The notes below the pieces were generated by a model. That model searched no databases and had not been told where the DNA came from. It saw only the letters and a program-made list of their open reading frames with translations. The position numbers and the translations under genes were made by a program. Source: Longimicrobium sp. (GTDB lineage Bacteria; Gemmatimonadota; Gemmatimonadetes; Longimicrobiales; Longimicrobiaceae). From it: a DNA stretch of 64,000 bases. Positions 27,164 through 35,276 of the stretch are shown piece after piece. Numbering within the stretch: the first letter of the stretch is position 1; each line of letters starts with the position of its first letter. The stretch is from the NCBI GenBank assembly GCA_036377595.1, contig DASUYB010000113.1, forward strand, positions 1 through 64,000. The letters run 5' to 3'.

Positions 27164-29014
27164 ATGCGGAGATCCATCCCCCTGGCCCTCGCGCTGGCCG
27201 CGCTTCCCGCGGCGGCGCCCGCGCAGCACCCGTTCCGCCACCCGATGGACGCCATGGAGGTGCGCTACGCCCGGTCGCAGCCGGTCGTGTCGTACCTCCT
27301 GCGCGTCGACGGCGCCGACCTTTCCGGCTTCGACGTGGAGATGCGCATCCGCAACGCGCCGGACACCGTGCGCCTGGCCATGGCGGCGCACCCGGAGTAC
27401 GACGACCGCTACTGGCGCTACGTCGAGAACCTGCGGGTCGAGGGCGCCCCGTCGGCGGCGATCGCGCGGGTGGACAGCGCGGTGTGGCGGCTGGTGGCGC
27501 CGGGCGGCGCGGCGGTGGTGCGCTACCGGCTGCGGCTTCCGCCGGGGGAGGGCGGGGTGCGCGCGGCGTGGCGCCCGTTCCTGGCCAGCGGCGGAGGGAT
27601 GGTGGGCGGCCCGCACTCGTTCATGTACGTGCTGGGCGCCGAGCTGGCCCCATCGTACGTGCGGTTCGAGTTGCCTGCAGGGTGGGAGATGGCGACGGGT
27701 CTGGTGCCGACGTCCGACCCGCGGACCTTCTTCGCGCCGAGCGTGGACGTGCTGATGGAGTCGCCGCTGCTGGCGGGGCGGCTGCGCAGCTGGCGCTTCG
27801 CGGTGGACGGCGTTCCGCACCGCGTCGTCTACTGGCCCGCGGCAGGGGCGGCGCCCTTCGACACGGCGGCGTTCGCCGGGCAACTCGAGCGGGTGACGCG
27901 GCAGGCGGTGGCCCTCTTCGGCCGCGCACCCTACCGCGAGTTCACCTTTCTCTTGCAGGACAGCGCCTACGGCGGGCTCGAGCACCCGAACTCCGTCACC
28001 CTCGGCATACCCAGCGCCGAGCTGGCCGAGTCGCCCACGGCGGAGCTGGAGGAGACGGTACACGAGTTCTTCCACAGCTGGAACCTGATGCGGATCCGTC
28101 CCGAGGAGTACGGCGGCGTGGACTACCGCACGCAGCGGCCGGTCGCCGGCCTCTGGTTCAGCGAGGGGCTCACCCTCTTCTACGCCGACCTTCTCCTCCG
28201 CCGCGCGGGGCTGCCGGTGGAGGACTCCACCCGGGCGGCGCACCTGGAGGGCCTGATCGAGCGCTACCTGGCCGGCCCGGGGAACGCGCGCTTCTCGGCC
28301 GAGCAGGTGAGCCGCGTGGCCTACAACGCCCCGCCCGGCGCGCTGGGCGACTACACCGCCAGCGCGCACCTGCAGGGCGAGCTGATCGGCGCCATGCTGG
28401 ACCTGGTGATCCGCGACGCCACGGCCGGGCGGCGCTCGATGGACGACGTGATGCGGCTGATGCTGGAGCGCTTCTCGGGCGAGCGCGGGTTCAACGGGCG
28501 GGACGTGGAGCGCGCGGTGGAGGACGTGTGCGGCTGCGACGTGACCCCGTTCTTCGACGCGCACGTGCGCGGCGCGGGGGCGATCGACTTCGACCGGTAC
28601 CTGCGGCTGGCGGGGCTCCGCGCCCGGGTGGCGTGGTCGCCCGCGCTCGACCGCGAGGGGCGGCCGGCGGTGGACCTGCGTACCTGGGCGACGGAGAACC
28701 CGCCGGGCGGCGGCCTGCGCCTGATCGTCACCGACCCGGCGAGCGTCTGGGGGCGCGCGGGGCTGCACACGGGTGACCGCCTCGTCTCGGTGAACGGCGT
28801 TGCGTACGGCAGCTGGCGCGAATACCGGGCGATGCTCACGCGCGTCCGCATCGGCGACACGCTGCGCTACGAGGTGGCGCGCGCGTCGGGCCCGTTCCGC
28901 ACGACCGTGGTGGCGGCGGGCTTCGACCGCCCGCAGGTGACGATCGAGCCGCTCGCGGATGCGACGGAGCGGCAGCGCGCGATTCGCGACCGCTGGGCCG
29001 CGGGCGCGCCGTAG
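27164..29014 (+). CDS. Secreted M61-type glycyl-aminopeptidase-like protease with PDZ domain
   Basis: 616 residues. A signal peptide ends near AAPAQ. An N-terminal beta domain precedes the gluzincin catalytic domain: HEFFHSWN at 300-307, with LWFSEGLTLFYADL supplying the distal Glu. The C-terminal PDZ region (GRAGLHTGDRLVSVNG) is the M61 arrangement. GGAGG precedes the ATG. Likely a periplasmic or secreted peptidase. Confidence 0.92.
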   Translation: MRRSIPLALALAALPAAAPAQHPFRHPMDAMEVRYARSQPVVSYLLRVDGADLSGFDVEMRIRNAPDTVRLAMAAHPEYDDRYWRYVENLRVEGAPSAAIARVDSAVWRLVAPGGAAVVRYRLRLPPGEGGVRAAWRPFLASGGGMVGGPHSFMYVLGAELAPSYVRFELPAGWEMATGLVPTSDPRTFFAPSVDVLMESPLLAGRLRSWRFAVDGVPHRVVYWPAAGAAPFDTAAFAGQLERVTRQAVALFGRAPYREFTFLLQDSAYGGLEHPNSVTLGIPSAELAESPTAELEETVHEFFHSWNLMRIRPEEYGGVDYRTQRPVAGLWFSEGLTLFYADLLLRRAGLPVEDSTRAAHLEGLIERYLAGPGNARFSAEQVSRVAYNAPPGALGDYTASAHLQGELIGAMLDLVIRDATAGRRSMDDVMRLMLERFSGERGFNGRDVERAVEDVCGCDVTPFFDAHVRGAGAIDFDRYLRLAGLRARVAWSPALDREGRPAVDLRTWATENPPGGGLRLIVTDPASVWGRAGLHTGDRLVSVNGVAYGSWREYRAMLTRVRIGDTLRYEVARASGPFRTTVVAAGFDRPQVTIEPLADATERQRAIRDRWAAGAP

Positions 29015-29039
29015 CGGCACCGCATCCCCGTCGCACGCC

Positions 29040-29079
29040 GAGTGGCGGAACTACCGTGCGGACGGTAGTTTCGCCACTC
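29040..29079 (+). terminator. Hairpin with 18-base arms
   Basis: GAGTGGCGGAACTACCGT pairs with ACGGTAGTTTCGCCACTC, one mismatch, loop GCGG. No T-run. It lies between the M61 gene and folP. Confidence 0.55.
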
Positions 29080-29094
29080 GCGCTCTCTACTCTC

Positions 29095-29126
29095 GCACCT
29101 TCGCACTCTCGCACTTTCGCACCCAC
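29095..29126 (+). repeat. Octad tandem array abutting the folP start
   Basis: Four 8-bp units (GCACCTTC, GCACTCTC, GCACTTTC, GCACCCAC), the last touching the GTG of folP and leaving no clear ribosome site. Confidence 0.75.
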
Positions 29127-30002
29127 GTGCTGTCGGCCGCCGCGAACCTCGGGACCTGGCGCATCCGCGGGCGGGCGCTCTCGCTGGAGCGGCCCGTGAT
29201 CGTCGGCGTGCTGAACGTGACGCCCGACAGCTTCAGCGACGGGGGCCGGTTCCAGGGCGTGGAGCCGGCCCTCGCGCGCGCCCGCCAGCTCGTGGCCGAC
29301 GGCGCGCACGCCCTCGACGTCGGCGGCGAGTCCACGCGCCCCGGCTCCCTCGCCGTCTCCGCGGACGAGGAGCTGGCGCGCGTCCTTCCCGTGCTGCGCG
29401 CGATCAAGGCGGAGCTGGACGTCGTCGTCTCCGTCGACACACGCAAGGCGGCGGTCGCCCGGGTTGCGCTGGCGGAGGGCGCGGACGCCATCAACGACGT
29501 CTCCGCGCTGGAGGATGCGGAGATGGCGGCGGTGGTGGCCGACTCCGACGCCGGGCTGGTGCTGATGCACATGCGCGGGACGCCGGAGACGATGCAGACG
29601 CTGGCCGATTATCGCGACGTGGCGGAGGAGGTGGCCGACGAGCTGGAGCCGCGGGTGGCGCGCGCCGTGGCGGCGGGGATCGGCGAGGAGCGGATCGTGG
29701 TGGACCCGGGGATCGGCTTCGCCAAGTCGGTGGCGCAGAACCTGGAGCTGATCGCGCGGCTGGACGTGCTGGTCGAGCGCCTTGGACGGCCGGTGCTGCT
29801 GGGGCCCAGCCGCAAGGCGTTCATCGGCGCGCTGCTGGGCGGCGTCCCCGCGGGCGAGCGCGACGCGGGGACGGTGGGCGCGTGCGTGGCCGGGCTCATG
29901 CGCGGCGCCCGCCTCTTCCGCGTGCACGAGGTCCGCGCCGCGCGGCAGGCGCTGGACGTGGCCGACGCCATCTTCCGCGCGGGGGCGGCGTGGGCGCGCT
30001 GA
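29127..30002 (+). CDS. folP: Dihydropteroate synthase
   Basis: 291 residues of the TIM-barrel enzyme joining p-aminobenzoate to the pterin diphosphate. Signatures: GVLNVTPDSFSDGG, DVGGESTRPG, DTRK, NDVSA, LMHMRGTPETMQ and the C-terminal GPSRKAFIG. The GTG at 29127 follows directly after a tandem array, so ribosome binding is unclear; an upstream in-frame start is possible. The stop overlaps cdaA by 13 bases. Confidence 0.94.
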   Translation: MLSAAANLGTWRIRGRALSLERPVIVGVLNVTPDSFSDGGRFQGVEPALARARQLVADGAHALDVGGESTRPGSLAVSADEELARVLPVLRAIKAELDVVVSVDTRKAAVARVALAEGADAINDVSALEDAEMAAVVADSDAGLVLMHMRGTPETMQTLADYRDVAEEVADELEPRVARAVAAGIGEERIVVDPGIGFAKSVAQNLELIARLDVLVERLGRPVLLGPSRKAFIGALLGGVPAGERDAGTVGACVAGLMRGARLFRVHEVRAARQALDVADAIFRAGAAWAR

Positions 30003-30814
30003 TCGACCGCATCGCCTTCCTGGCCCCCGGGTGGCGCGACGTGGTGGAGATCCTCCTCGTCGCGGCCGTCATCTACCGCATCCTGCTGGTGTTCGCGGGA
30101 ACGCGGGCGTTCCAGATGCTGCTGGGCTTCTTCCTCCTGGTCGGCCTCTACGTCGTGTCGCGCATCCTGGCGCTCACGCTGGTCGAGTACCTGCTGACGC
30201 AGCTCTTCAACTTCGGGGTGATCGCGGCGCTCATCGTCTTCCAGCCCGAGCTGCGCAGCGGCTTGGCGTCGCTGGGGCAGAACCGCCTTTTCCGCGTGTT
30301 CACGGGGATGCAGGGCAGGGAGGTGAACCAGGAGATCGTCGAGGCGGTGGAGGAGCTTTCGCGCGACAAGGTGGGCGCCATCATCGCCATCGAGGAGGAG
30401 ATCGGGCTCGGCGAGTACCTGGAGACGGGGACGCCGCTGCAGGCCCGCGTATCCGCGCCGCTGCTGCAGAACATCTTCACCCCCTATTCGCTGCTGCACG
30501 ACGGCGCCGCGGTGGTGCGGGGGGACGAGATCGTCGCGGCGGGCGTGATCCTCCCGCTCACCCAGTTCCCGGTGACGGACCGCACGCTGGGGACGCGCCA
30601 TCGTGCCGCGCTCGGGCTGTCGGAGGAGACGGACGCGCTGGTGATCGTGGTCAGCGAGGAGACGGGGATCGTCTCCGTCGCCCACCGCGGCCGCCTGCAG
30701 CGTGGGCTGACGCCCGACCGGCTGCAGGAGATCCTCACCGCCGGCGCGCTGCCGGGCGAGAACGGGGGCCGCGCCGTGGCCTCGCGCGCCTCCGACGCGT
30801 CCGCGCAGACGTGA
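29990..30814 (+). CDS. cdaA: Diadenylate cyclase CdaA
   Basis: 274 residues. Three N-terminal membrane segments (about 15-80) lead into a DAC domain with LLHDGAAVV (DGA motif) and GTRHRAALG (RHR motif). It makes c-di-AMP from two ATP, a regulator of osmolyte and cell-wall homeostasis. The folP-cdaA overlap indicates coexpression; no cdaR follows. The GTG start at 29990 lies inside folP. Confidence 0.95.
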   Translation: MGALIDRIAFLAPGWRDVVEILLVAAVIYRILLVFAGTRAFQMLLGFFLLVGLYVVSRILALTLVEYLLTQLFNFGVIAALIVFQPELRSGLASLGQNRLFRVFTGMQGREVNQEIVEAVEELSRDKVGAIIAIEEEIGLGEYLETGTPLQARVSAPLLQNIFTPYSLLHDGAAVVRGDEIVAAGVILPLTQFPVTDRTLGTRHRAALGLSEETDALVIVVSEETGIVSVAHRGRLQRGLTPDRLQEILTAGALPGENGGRAVASRASDASAQT

Positions 30815-30825
30815 GATCGCTCTGG

Positions 30826-30856
30826 TCTCACGCGGAGACGCGGAGGCGCGGAGAAA
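30826..30856 (+). repeat. TCTCACGCGGAG-type repeat
   Basis: TCTCACGCGGAGACGCGGAGG and continuation, a 9-10 bp periodic relative of the elements at 12349 and 60881. Confidence 0.5.
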
Positions 30857-30862
30857 ACGAAG

Positions 30863-30894
30863 AGGACCGCCGACGCAGGGCGGTCCTCATCGTT
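30863..30894 (+). terminator. Terminator after cdaA
   Basis: AGGACCGCC pairs with GGCGGTCCT (30879-30887), followed by CATCGTTTG. Convergent with the peptide gene ending at 30918. Confidence 0.65.
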
Positions 30895-30917
30895 TGATAG
30901 CCAGCGATCCGCCGCGA

Positions 30918-31118
30918 TCAGCAGAAGCAGCTGAGCATGCCGTTGGTGACCAGACAGGGGCAGGCGCCATGGGTCTGGCAGCTGTCCTGGCAGGTGTCGC
31001 AGGTGAACGGCTTGCCGCTGGGCTGGTGGGCATCCACGGTGCCCTTCTCCGCCGGCTCGGTGGCGACGGCGAACGACTCCACGGTCAGGGCGTCCAGGCT
31101 CAGCTTGACTTTCTTCAT
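30918..31118 (-). CDS. RiPP precursor peptide, pinensin-like leader (peptide 2)
   Basis: 66 residues. Leader MKKVKLSLDALTVESFAVA resembles the pinensin-family lanthipeptide leaders frequent in Bacteroidota and Longimicrobium. The core has seven Cys among Ser/Thr (CDTCQDSCQTHGACPC, then SCFC). Dehydration and thioether formation are the known fate of that family. No lanthipeptide dehydratase or cyclase lies in the window, so enzymes must act from elsewhere. GAGAGG precedes the ATG. Confidence 0.85.
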   Translation of the reverse strand: MKKVKLSLDALTVESFAVATEPAEKGTVDAHQPSGKPFTCDTCQDSCQTHGACPCLVTNGMLSCFC

Positions 31119-31217
31119 CTCGACCTCTCGATCATGGGTGGAGCGCTACCAGCCGGGATGCTGGTGCACGTAGCTGCATGCGGACCGATACGCGCAGAGG
31201 GATGCGCGCCGCAGCGA

Positions 31218-31400
31218 TCAGCAGTGCCTGCCGGTAACCGGACAGGTGCAGTCCGTCAGGCAGGTGGCCCCGCAGGTGTCGCAGGTGAATGGCATGCCAC
31301 TGGGACGATGGGCCAGCACGGTCCCCTTCTCCGCCGACTCGGCGACGACGGCGAACGACTCCACGGACAGGGTGTCCAGGCTCAGCTTGACCTTCTTCAT
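31218..31400 (-). CDS. RiPP precursor peptide, pinensin-like leader (peptide 1)
   Basis: 60 residues. Leader MKKVKLSLDTLSVESFAVV, then EKGTVLAHRPSGMPFTC and a six-Cys core (CDTCGATCLTDCTCP, ending GRHC). Leader and spacer nearly match the downstream peptide, while the core diverges, as expected for a duplicated precursor. Same GATCGAGAGG site before the ATG. The start is at 31400; an upstream in-frame ATG adds unrelated residues. Confidence 0.85.
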   Translation of the reverse strand: MKKVKLSLDTLSVESFAVVAESAEKGTVLAHRPSGMPFTCDTCGATCLTDCTCPVTGRHC

Positions 31401-31584
31401 CTCGGCCTCTCGATCAGGGTGCGGCGCTACCAGCCGGATGCCGGTGCACGCTCCAATTGTAATCAAATGGGCGGCAATCATCCAATCTGTAGGCTCTTAC
31501 AGATCGCTCGCACCGCGGAAAGATCGCGGAGAACTCGGTCCAGGCGGTGATTGAGTCCTCGGCAATTCCCCTTTTCAATCAAAG

Positions 31585-31617
31585 AACCTCCGACGCAGAT
31601 CCGCCAGAGGTTCGATC
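31585..31617 (-). repeat. 33-bp repeat, left copy (terminator-like)
   Basis: AACCTCCGACGCAGATCCGC and continuation, identical at 32 of 33 positions to 32258-32290. Each copy can fold, with GGAGGTT against AACCTCC arms. The two flank the RelE/antitoxin pair. Confidence 0.75.
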
Positions 31618-31643
31618 CAGGCTGCGAGGGACGGTGTGTGACT

Positions 31644-31936
31644 CTAAAGCCTGTCACGCCAGTAGTCCGGCTGACGACTCTGATGTGCCAACGCAATGAT
31701 CTCGATTACATCATCACCGACGCGATAAACGAGAGCTACGGAAAGCGACGTAGCGGCTTCTTTCTCACACCATCCGAATCTGCCGCATAGCTCATCGGAA
31801 ATGCGGCGATCTGGTCTAACGCTGTTCGGAAATCGTGCGCAAACTCCCGCCCGTGTTGCGGACTCTCCGCCTTGTGGCGCGCGGCGGCGCCTACATATTC
31901 CGCGCGCGCCTCTGGATCGAAAAAGATCCGCATCAC
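31644..31936 (-). pseudogene. RelE/ParE-type toxin, frameshifted
   Basis: The first frame reads MRIFFDPEARAEYVGAAAR to PLRRFP and then meets TAG (31736-31738). The next frame continues exactly as the family does: VALVYRVGDDVIEIIALAHQ, then SRQPDYWRDRL, to the TAG at 31644. Loss of one base near 31738 explains the break (TTTCCG then TAG, where TTTCCGGTA is expected). The toxin should be truncated and inactive unless frameshifting rescues it. Its start overlaps the antitoxin stop by four bases. Confidence 0.85.
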
Positions 31937-32160
31937 CGAAGGAGTTCCTCGACCTCCTTCAACACTTCCTCGGCCGGGATGAGCGTGGTCTTCCCGGAAT
32001 CGATATCCCGGATGCGGCGCCGGATCTCTTCCGTCCAGGCCGCTTCAACCACGGGATCAACGCGCAGGCTTGCGAGTAGCGCTTCGGCAACATGCTCGCG
32101 TTCGGGACGGGGCAGAGATAGCGCCTGGGCCGCAATTTCGTCGGCAGTCAACGTCTTCAT
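31933..32160 (-). CDS. Addiction-module antitoxin component (TIGR02574-like)
   Basis: 75 residues: helical N-terminus ADEIAAQALSLPRPEREHVA, then VVEAAWTEEIRRRIRDIDSG and a C-terminal IPAEEVLKEVEELLR, the pattern of the putative addiction-module component paired with RelE-like toxins. ATG 32160 is favoured by AGAGGGA upstream; ATG 32187 adds nine residues. It is intact although its toxin is broken. Confidence 0.82.
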   Translation of the reverse strand: MKTLTADEIAAQALSLPRPEREHVAEALLASLRVDPVVEAAWTEEIRRRIRDIDSGKTTLIPAEEVLKEVEELLR

Positions 32161-32257
32161 CAGATCCCTCTGCGTTGAAATCTCCATCCATTTTACAAGG
32201 ATGGACTGGCTTTGGGAAGCTCCCGGGCAGTGACTTCTATTGTGGTTTCCATGACAA

Positions 32258-32290
32258 AACCTCCGACGCAGATCCGCCGGAGGTTCGATC
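32258..32290 (-). terminator. 33-bp repeat, right copy; terminator of tRNA-Val
   Basis: On the minus strand AACCTCCG pairs with CGGAGGTT, followed by TT. It lies three bases after the 3' end of tRNA-Val. Duplicate of 31585-31617. Confidence 0.65.
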
Positions 32291-32293
32291 TAT

Positions 32294-32367
32294 GGGCGCT
32301 GAGGGATTCGAACCCCCGACCCCCTGTGTGTAAGACAGGTGCTCTGGACCAGCTGAGCTAAGCGCCC
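32294..32367 (-). tRNA. tRNA-Val(TAC)
   Basis: 74 nt. The acceptor stem GGGCGCT pairs with AGCGCCC; the anticodon loop CTTACAC gives anticodon TAC; the T arm carries GGTTCGAATCC. CCA is not encoded. Confidence 0.95.
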
Positions 32368-32372
32368 GCGTG

Positions 32373-32597
32373 CTACAGGATGATCCCCAGCGGGATCAGC
32401 ACCGCGTAGCCCAGCACCAGCAGCAGCGGGGCGAACACGGTGTCGGCCGCGCCCAGCAGGACGTAGCCGAGGATGATGGCCGCCAGCCCCGCGCCGAGGA
32501 ACGCCAGGTTCTTCGGCGTGAAGCGGAGCGAGCCCGCGGCGTCGGCCGGAGGCGGGGCGGGTGCGTTGCGCGGACGCGCGGGAGTCGGTCTGGGCAT
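32373..32597 (-). CDS. Small membrane protein, two TM segments
   Basis: 74 residues. A Pro/Ala-rich cytoplasmic head, then FTPKNLAFLGAGLAAIILGY and a second hydrophobic segment to the C-terminus. The KNL..LG.G pattern resembles DUF3098-type small proteins. Upstream of tRNA-Val on the same strand, separated by five bases, so the tRNA may be in its transcript. Function unknown. Confidence 0.7.
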   Translation of the reverse strand: MPRPTPARPRNAPAPPPADAAGSLRFTPKNLAFLGAGLAAIILGYVLLGAADTVFAPLLLVLGYAVLIPLGIIL

Positions 32598-32699
32598 GCG
32601 AAAAACCTAGCCGCGGCGCGGGAAAGCGTCAACCCCGCCCGCCGCGCGGAGATGCGGGGACGGGGCCGCGCCCTGCGTTTCCGCTCGCCGCGCCGTCCG

Positions 32700-33128
32700 T
32701 CACGCCGCGGCGGCCAGCTCCACCTCGGCGGCGGCGTTCTTCATCACCGTGGCCAGCAGCGTGTAGGCCTCGGTCCACGCGGCCTCCACCTGGGGGGTGA
32801 ACGCCGGGCCCAGCCCCGTGCTCAGCGTCCACAGCAGGGCGGACGCCACGGTGTCGTAGTGCTCGTCCTCCACGCCGTACCCCGCGTGCCGCCGGCCGAG
32901 CGCCTCCACCGCGGGCACCAGCTGGTCCAGGCGGTCCAGCCCGCGTACCGCCACTGCCAGCATCTGCATCAGCTTCTTTCCCTGTTCCTTCAGGTCGCCG
33001 CGGAACATGGGCCGCAGCGACGGGTCGAGGTGGAACAGGCGGCCGTAGAACAGCTCCGCGGCGGCCTCGGAGATCGGCTCCACCAGCGCCCAGCTCGACT
33101 GCACGAGGGTCTTGCTCTCGGGGGTCAT
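32700..33128 (-). CDS. Single-domain globin
   Basis: 142 residues of the flavohaemoglobin-type globin fold: VQSSWALVEPISEAAAELFY, MFRGDLKEQGKKLMQML and the proximal haem ligand His81 in LGRRHAGYGVEDEHY, then ASALLWTL and VEAAWTEAY. It lacks the reductase domains, so oxygen or NO binding with an outside electron donor is the family expectation. ATG 33128 starts at the A helix. Confidence 0.92.
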   Translation of the reverse strand: MTPESKTLVQSSWALVEPISEAAAELFYGRLFHLDPSLRPMFRGDLKEQGKKLMQMLAVAVRGLDRLDQLVPAVEALGRRHAGYGVEDEHYDTVASALLWTLSTGLGPAFTPQVEAAWTEAYTLLATVMKNAAAEVELAAAA

Positions 33129-33276
33129 CTTCGGGTGCTCCGGATAGGATTGCGTCAGCGTCCGGACCTTCGTTCCCCCGCCGGACGTCGGGGTGGGCGG
33201 ATGGTGCGCCGTGTATGCCGAGCCGCCGGGCGGATCCGGCCCGGCGGGGCACAAGGGGATCGGGGGGAGCTCGACC

Positions 33277-33732
33277 TCAGCTCCCGATCTGCACCAGCCG
33301 CCGCTGCCGTTCGTGCAGCGGCACCACGCGCGAGCCCGCGTCGCCCAGCGCGGCCTGGCGGATCTCCGCGGCGTGCGCGCTGAACACCTCCATCCACGCC
33401 GCCCGCAGTGCGGGGGTGAAGCCGGCGCCCAGCGCCCGCTCCAGCATGGTGAAGAGCGCGCCGCAGACCACCATCTCGTGCGCGCTCTCCCAGGGATCTG
33501 CCGCGGCCTCGACGCCGCCGGCGCGCCACTCCTCGCCCAGGTTGCGAACGAGCGCGGTGAGCGCCCGCATCAGCTCCCGCTCCCGCTCGCGCATCTCGGT
33601 GCCGCGGAAGTGGCGGCCGAGCTGCGGGTCGATGTCGATCAGGCGGTCGTAGAACGCCTGCGCGGCGGCCGGCGCGTGGTCGAGCACGGCGGCCCAGCTC
33701 TCCTGCACCCGGTCTCGGGTCTCGTACGTCAT
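33277..33732 (-). CDS. Divergent globin paralogue
   Basis: 151 residues, aligned along its length with the downstream globin (VQESWAAVLDHAPAAAQAFY, HFRGTEMRERERELMRAL, GALFTMLERALGAGFTP, RAAWMEVFSAHA). The E-F region is about seven residues shorter, and the proximal His position is occupied by Trp or missing in the alignments I tried. It may not bind haem in the usual way and could be a regulatory or structural partner of the neighbouring globin. Confidence 0.8.
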   Translation of the reverse strand: MTYETRDRVQESWAAVLDHAPAAAQAFYDRLIDIDPQLGRHFRGTEMRERERELMRALTALVRNLGEEWRAGGVEAAADPWESAHEMVVCGALFTMLERALGAGFTPALRAAWMEVFSAHAAEIRQAALGDAGSRVVPLHERQRRLVQIGS

Positions 33733-34186
33733 CGGCAAGGCGGCGACGGGTGGCGTCTGACACCTGGATGCCGCCCCCCAGAGCAACCGCCGCGCCCGTT
33801 CCGGCACGCGCCCCAGGTTGTGGTGATGCAATCACTTGGAAATCACCACCCGCACCACGCCCGGGCGGGATGGGGTGTGCGTGGGACAATCTGCTGCCGG
33901 TGTGGGACGTGTGCGCCCCATGAGGCTGCGGCGCCGGCGGTACATCGGCGTCTCAGGCGCGGAGGTTACATCCGTCGTGGGGATGTCGGGAGGAAGATCG
34001 CCGGAAAGGGTGAGGAAAGCGCGGAAAATCGGGAAGGGACTGGGGGATTTGGGGAAGATGAAGATGGTGGGCGGGGTTGGGAGGGGCGGTTGAAACCGCG
34101 GCACCGCGGCAACAACCACACGAAGTCCGCCTTCGCGGACTACCGGCTGCGGCTCGTACGCAGATCAGGCGCGCGCGACGGGCTTC
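33733..34186. other. Intergenic region with hairpin and repeat A copy 3
   Basis: 454 bases without a gene. GTGGTGAT (33820-33827) pairs with ATCACCAC (33842-33849). Bases 34090-34150 are a third copy of dispersed repeat A, with the CGCGCGACGGGCTT flank also seen after copy 1. Confidence 0.6.
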
Positions 34187-35185
34187 TCACTCGCGTTCGT
34201 CGTCCGGCTCTGCGAGCGGGTAGTCGACGCCCGCCAGCTCCGGCCGCACGGGCGGCAGCATCCGCTCCTCGGCGTCCATCTGCGCGAGCTTGGCGCGGTT
34301 GCGGCGGCGGCGCGGGAGCCACGCGGCCAGCACCAGCGCCGTCGCGGCGAGCCAGATGAGCGCGGCGTTGCTGAGGATGGCGAGCCAGCCGTAGCGCGAG
34401 CGGACGTCGCGCCGCCACTCGTCCTCTAACTGGCCGAAGGTGATGCCGAAGGTGGTGCGCAGCGCGCCCTCGAAGCTTCCCTCGCGGCGCCAGTTGTCGA
34501 ACAGCAGCTGCATCCCGCGGTCGCCGCCGCGCCGGCGCAGGTAGTCCACCGCCGTGGCGGAGAGCAGGTAGGCGAAGCGCGCCTCGCCCGCGCCGCGCGG
34601 CCAGTCGAGCGTGAGCGAATCCAGCGGCGGCGTGCTGCCGGTGAGGAACGAGAGCCGGAGCTGCCACCCGCTCTCCACGTCCCACCCGCCGCTGGCCACC
34701 TCCGCGTAACCCTCGTCGAACCAGCGCGGGACCAGGTCGCCCAGTCGGTCGTGCAGCACCAGGTGCGCGACCTCGTGGCGCAGGATGACGGCCGCGTCCT
34801 CGTCGCGGACGCGCGCGCCCGGGTACTCCGGCAGCACGATCCGCCGCAGGCCCGGGATCGCCACGCCGCCCGCCCACTCGGGGATGTCGCCGCCCGTCGC
34901 CGCGGCGAACTCGGCCGGCGTGGATGCCAGGACGATCGTCGTCGACTCCGGCACCGCCACCGCGCCCAGTCCGGGAAAGCGCACCGGCCGCCGCGCCGCC
35001 TCCATCACCCGCTTCGCCAACCCTCGCTGTCGCGGTGCGTAGACGACGCTGACGCTCCCCGCGCGGAGCGTCTCCACCGACTGGGCCTGGAGATCGGACG
35101 AGATCGGGAGGATGGAATTGAAGATGAGCGAGGCAATCGCGGCGATGAGCCGCAGAGATCGCCGAAGGATGAACGGACGCGTCAT
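34187..35185 (-). CDS. Membrane-anchored gluzincin (peptidase MA-like)
   Basis: 332 residues. A signal sequence, the zinc motif HEVAHLVLHD with WFDEGYAEVASGG about 20 residues later, a helical region, one membrane segment near 270-290 and a basic then acidic cytoplasmic tail. This is the peptidase-MA-like arrangement. Predicted to face the periplasm, with its substrate unknown. Confidence 0.85.
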   Translation of the reverse strand: MTRPFILRRSLRLIAAIASLIFNSILPISSDLQAQSVETLRAGSVSVVYAPRQRGLAKRVMEAARRPVRFPGLGAVAVPESTTIVLASTPAEFAAATGGDIPEWAGGVAIPGLRRIVLPEYPGARVRDEDAAVILRHEVAHLVLHDRLGDLVPRWFDEGYAEVASGGWDVESGWQLRLSFLTGSTPPLDSLTLDWPRGAGEARFAYLLSATAVDYLRRRGGDRGMQLLFDNWRREGSFEGALRTTFGITFGQLEDEWRRDVRSRYGWLAILSNAALIWLAATALVLAAWLPRRRRNRAKLAQMDAEERMLPPVRPELAGVDYPLAEPDDERE

Positions 35186-35251
35186 ACCTGAACGATCAGC
35201 GAAACTCGAGGAATTGTGAAGCTGCCGGGGGGCAGGCAGACTTGATCAGGG

Positions 35252-35275
35252 GTAGGGTATGATATATTGTCCTAC
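35252..35275 (+). promoter_or_regulatory. Promoter/operator of the MazEF-like pair
   Basis: GTAGG and CCTAC arms enclose an AT-rich core with TATGAT/TATATT, directly before the antitoxin ATG. Antitoxins of this type usually autoregulate through such palindromes. Confidence 0.5.
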
Positions 35276-35276
35276 C

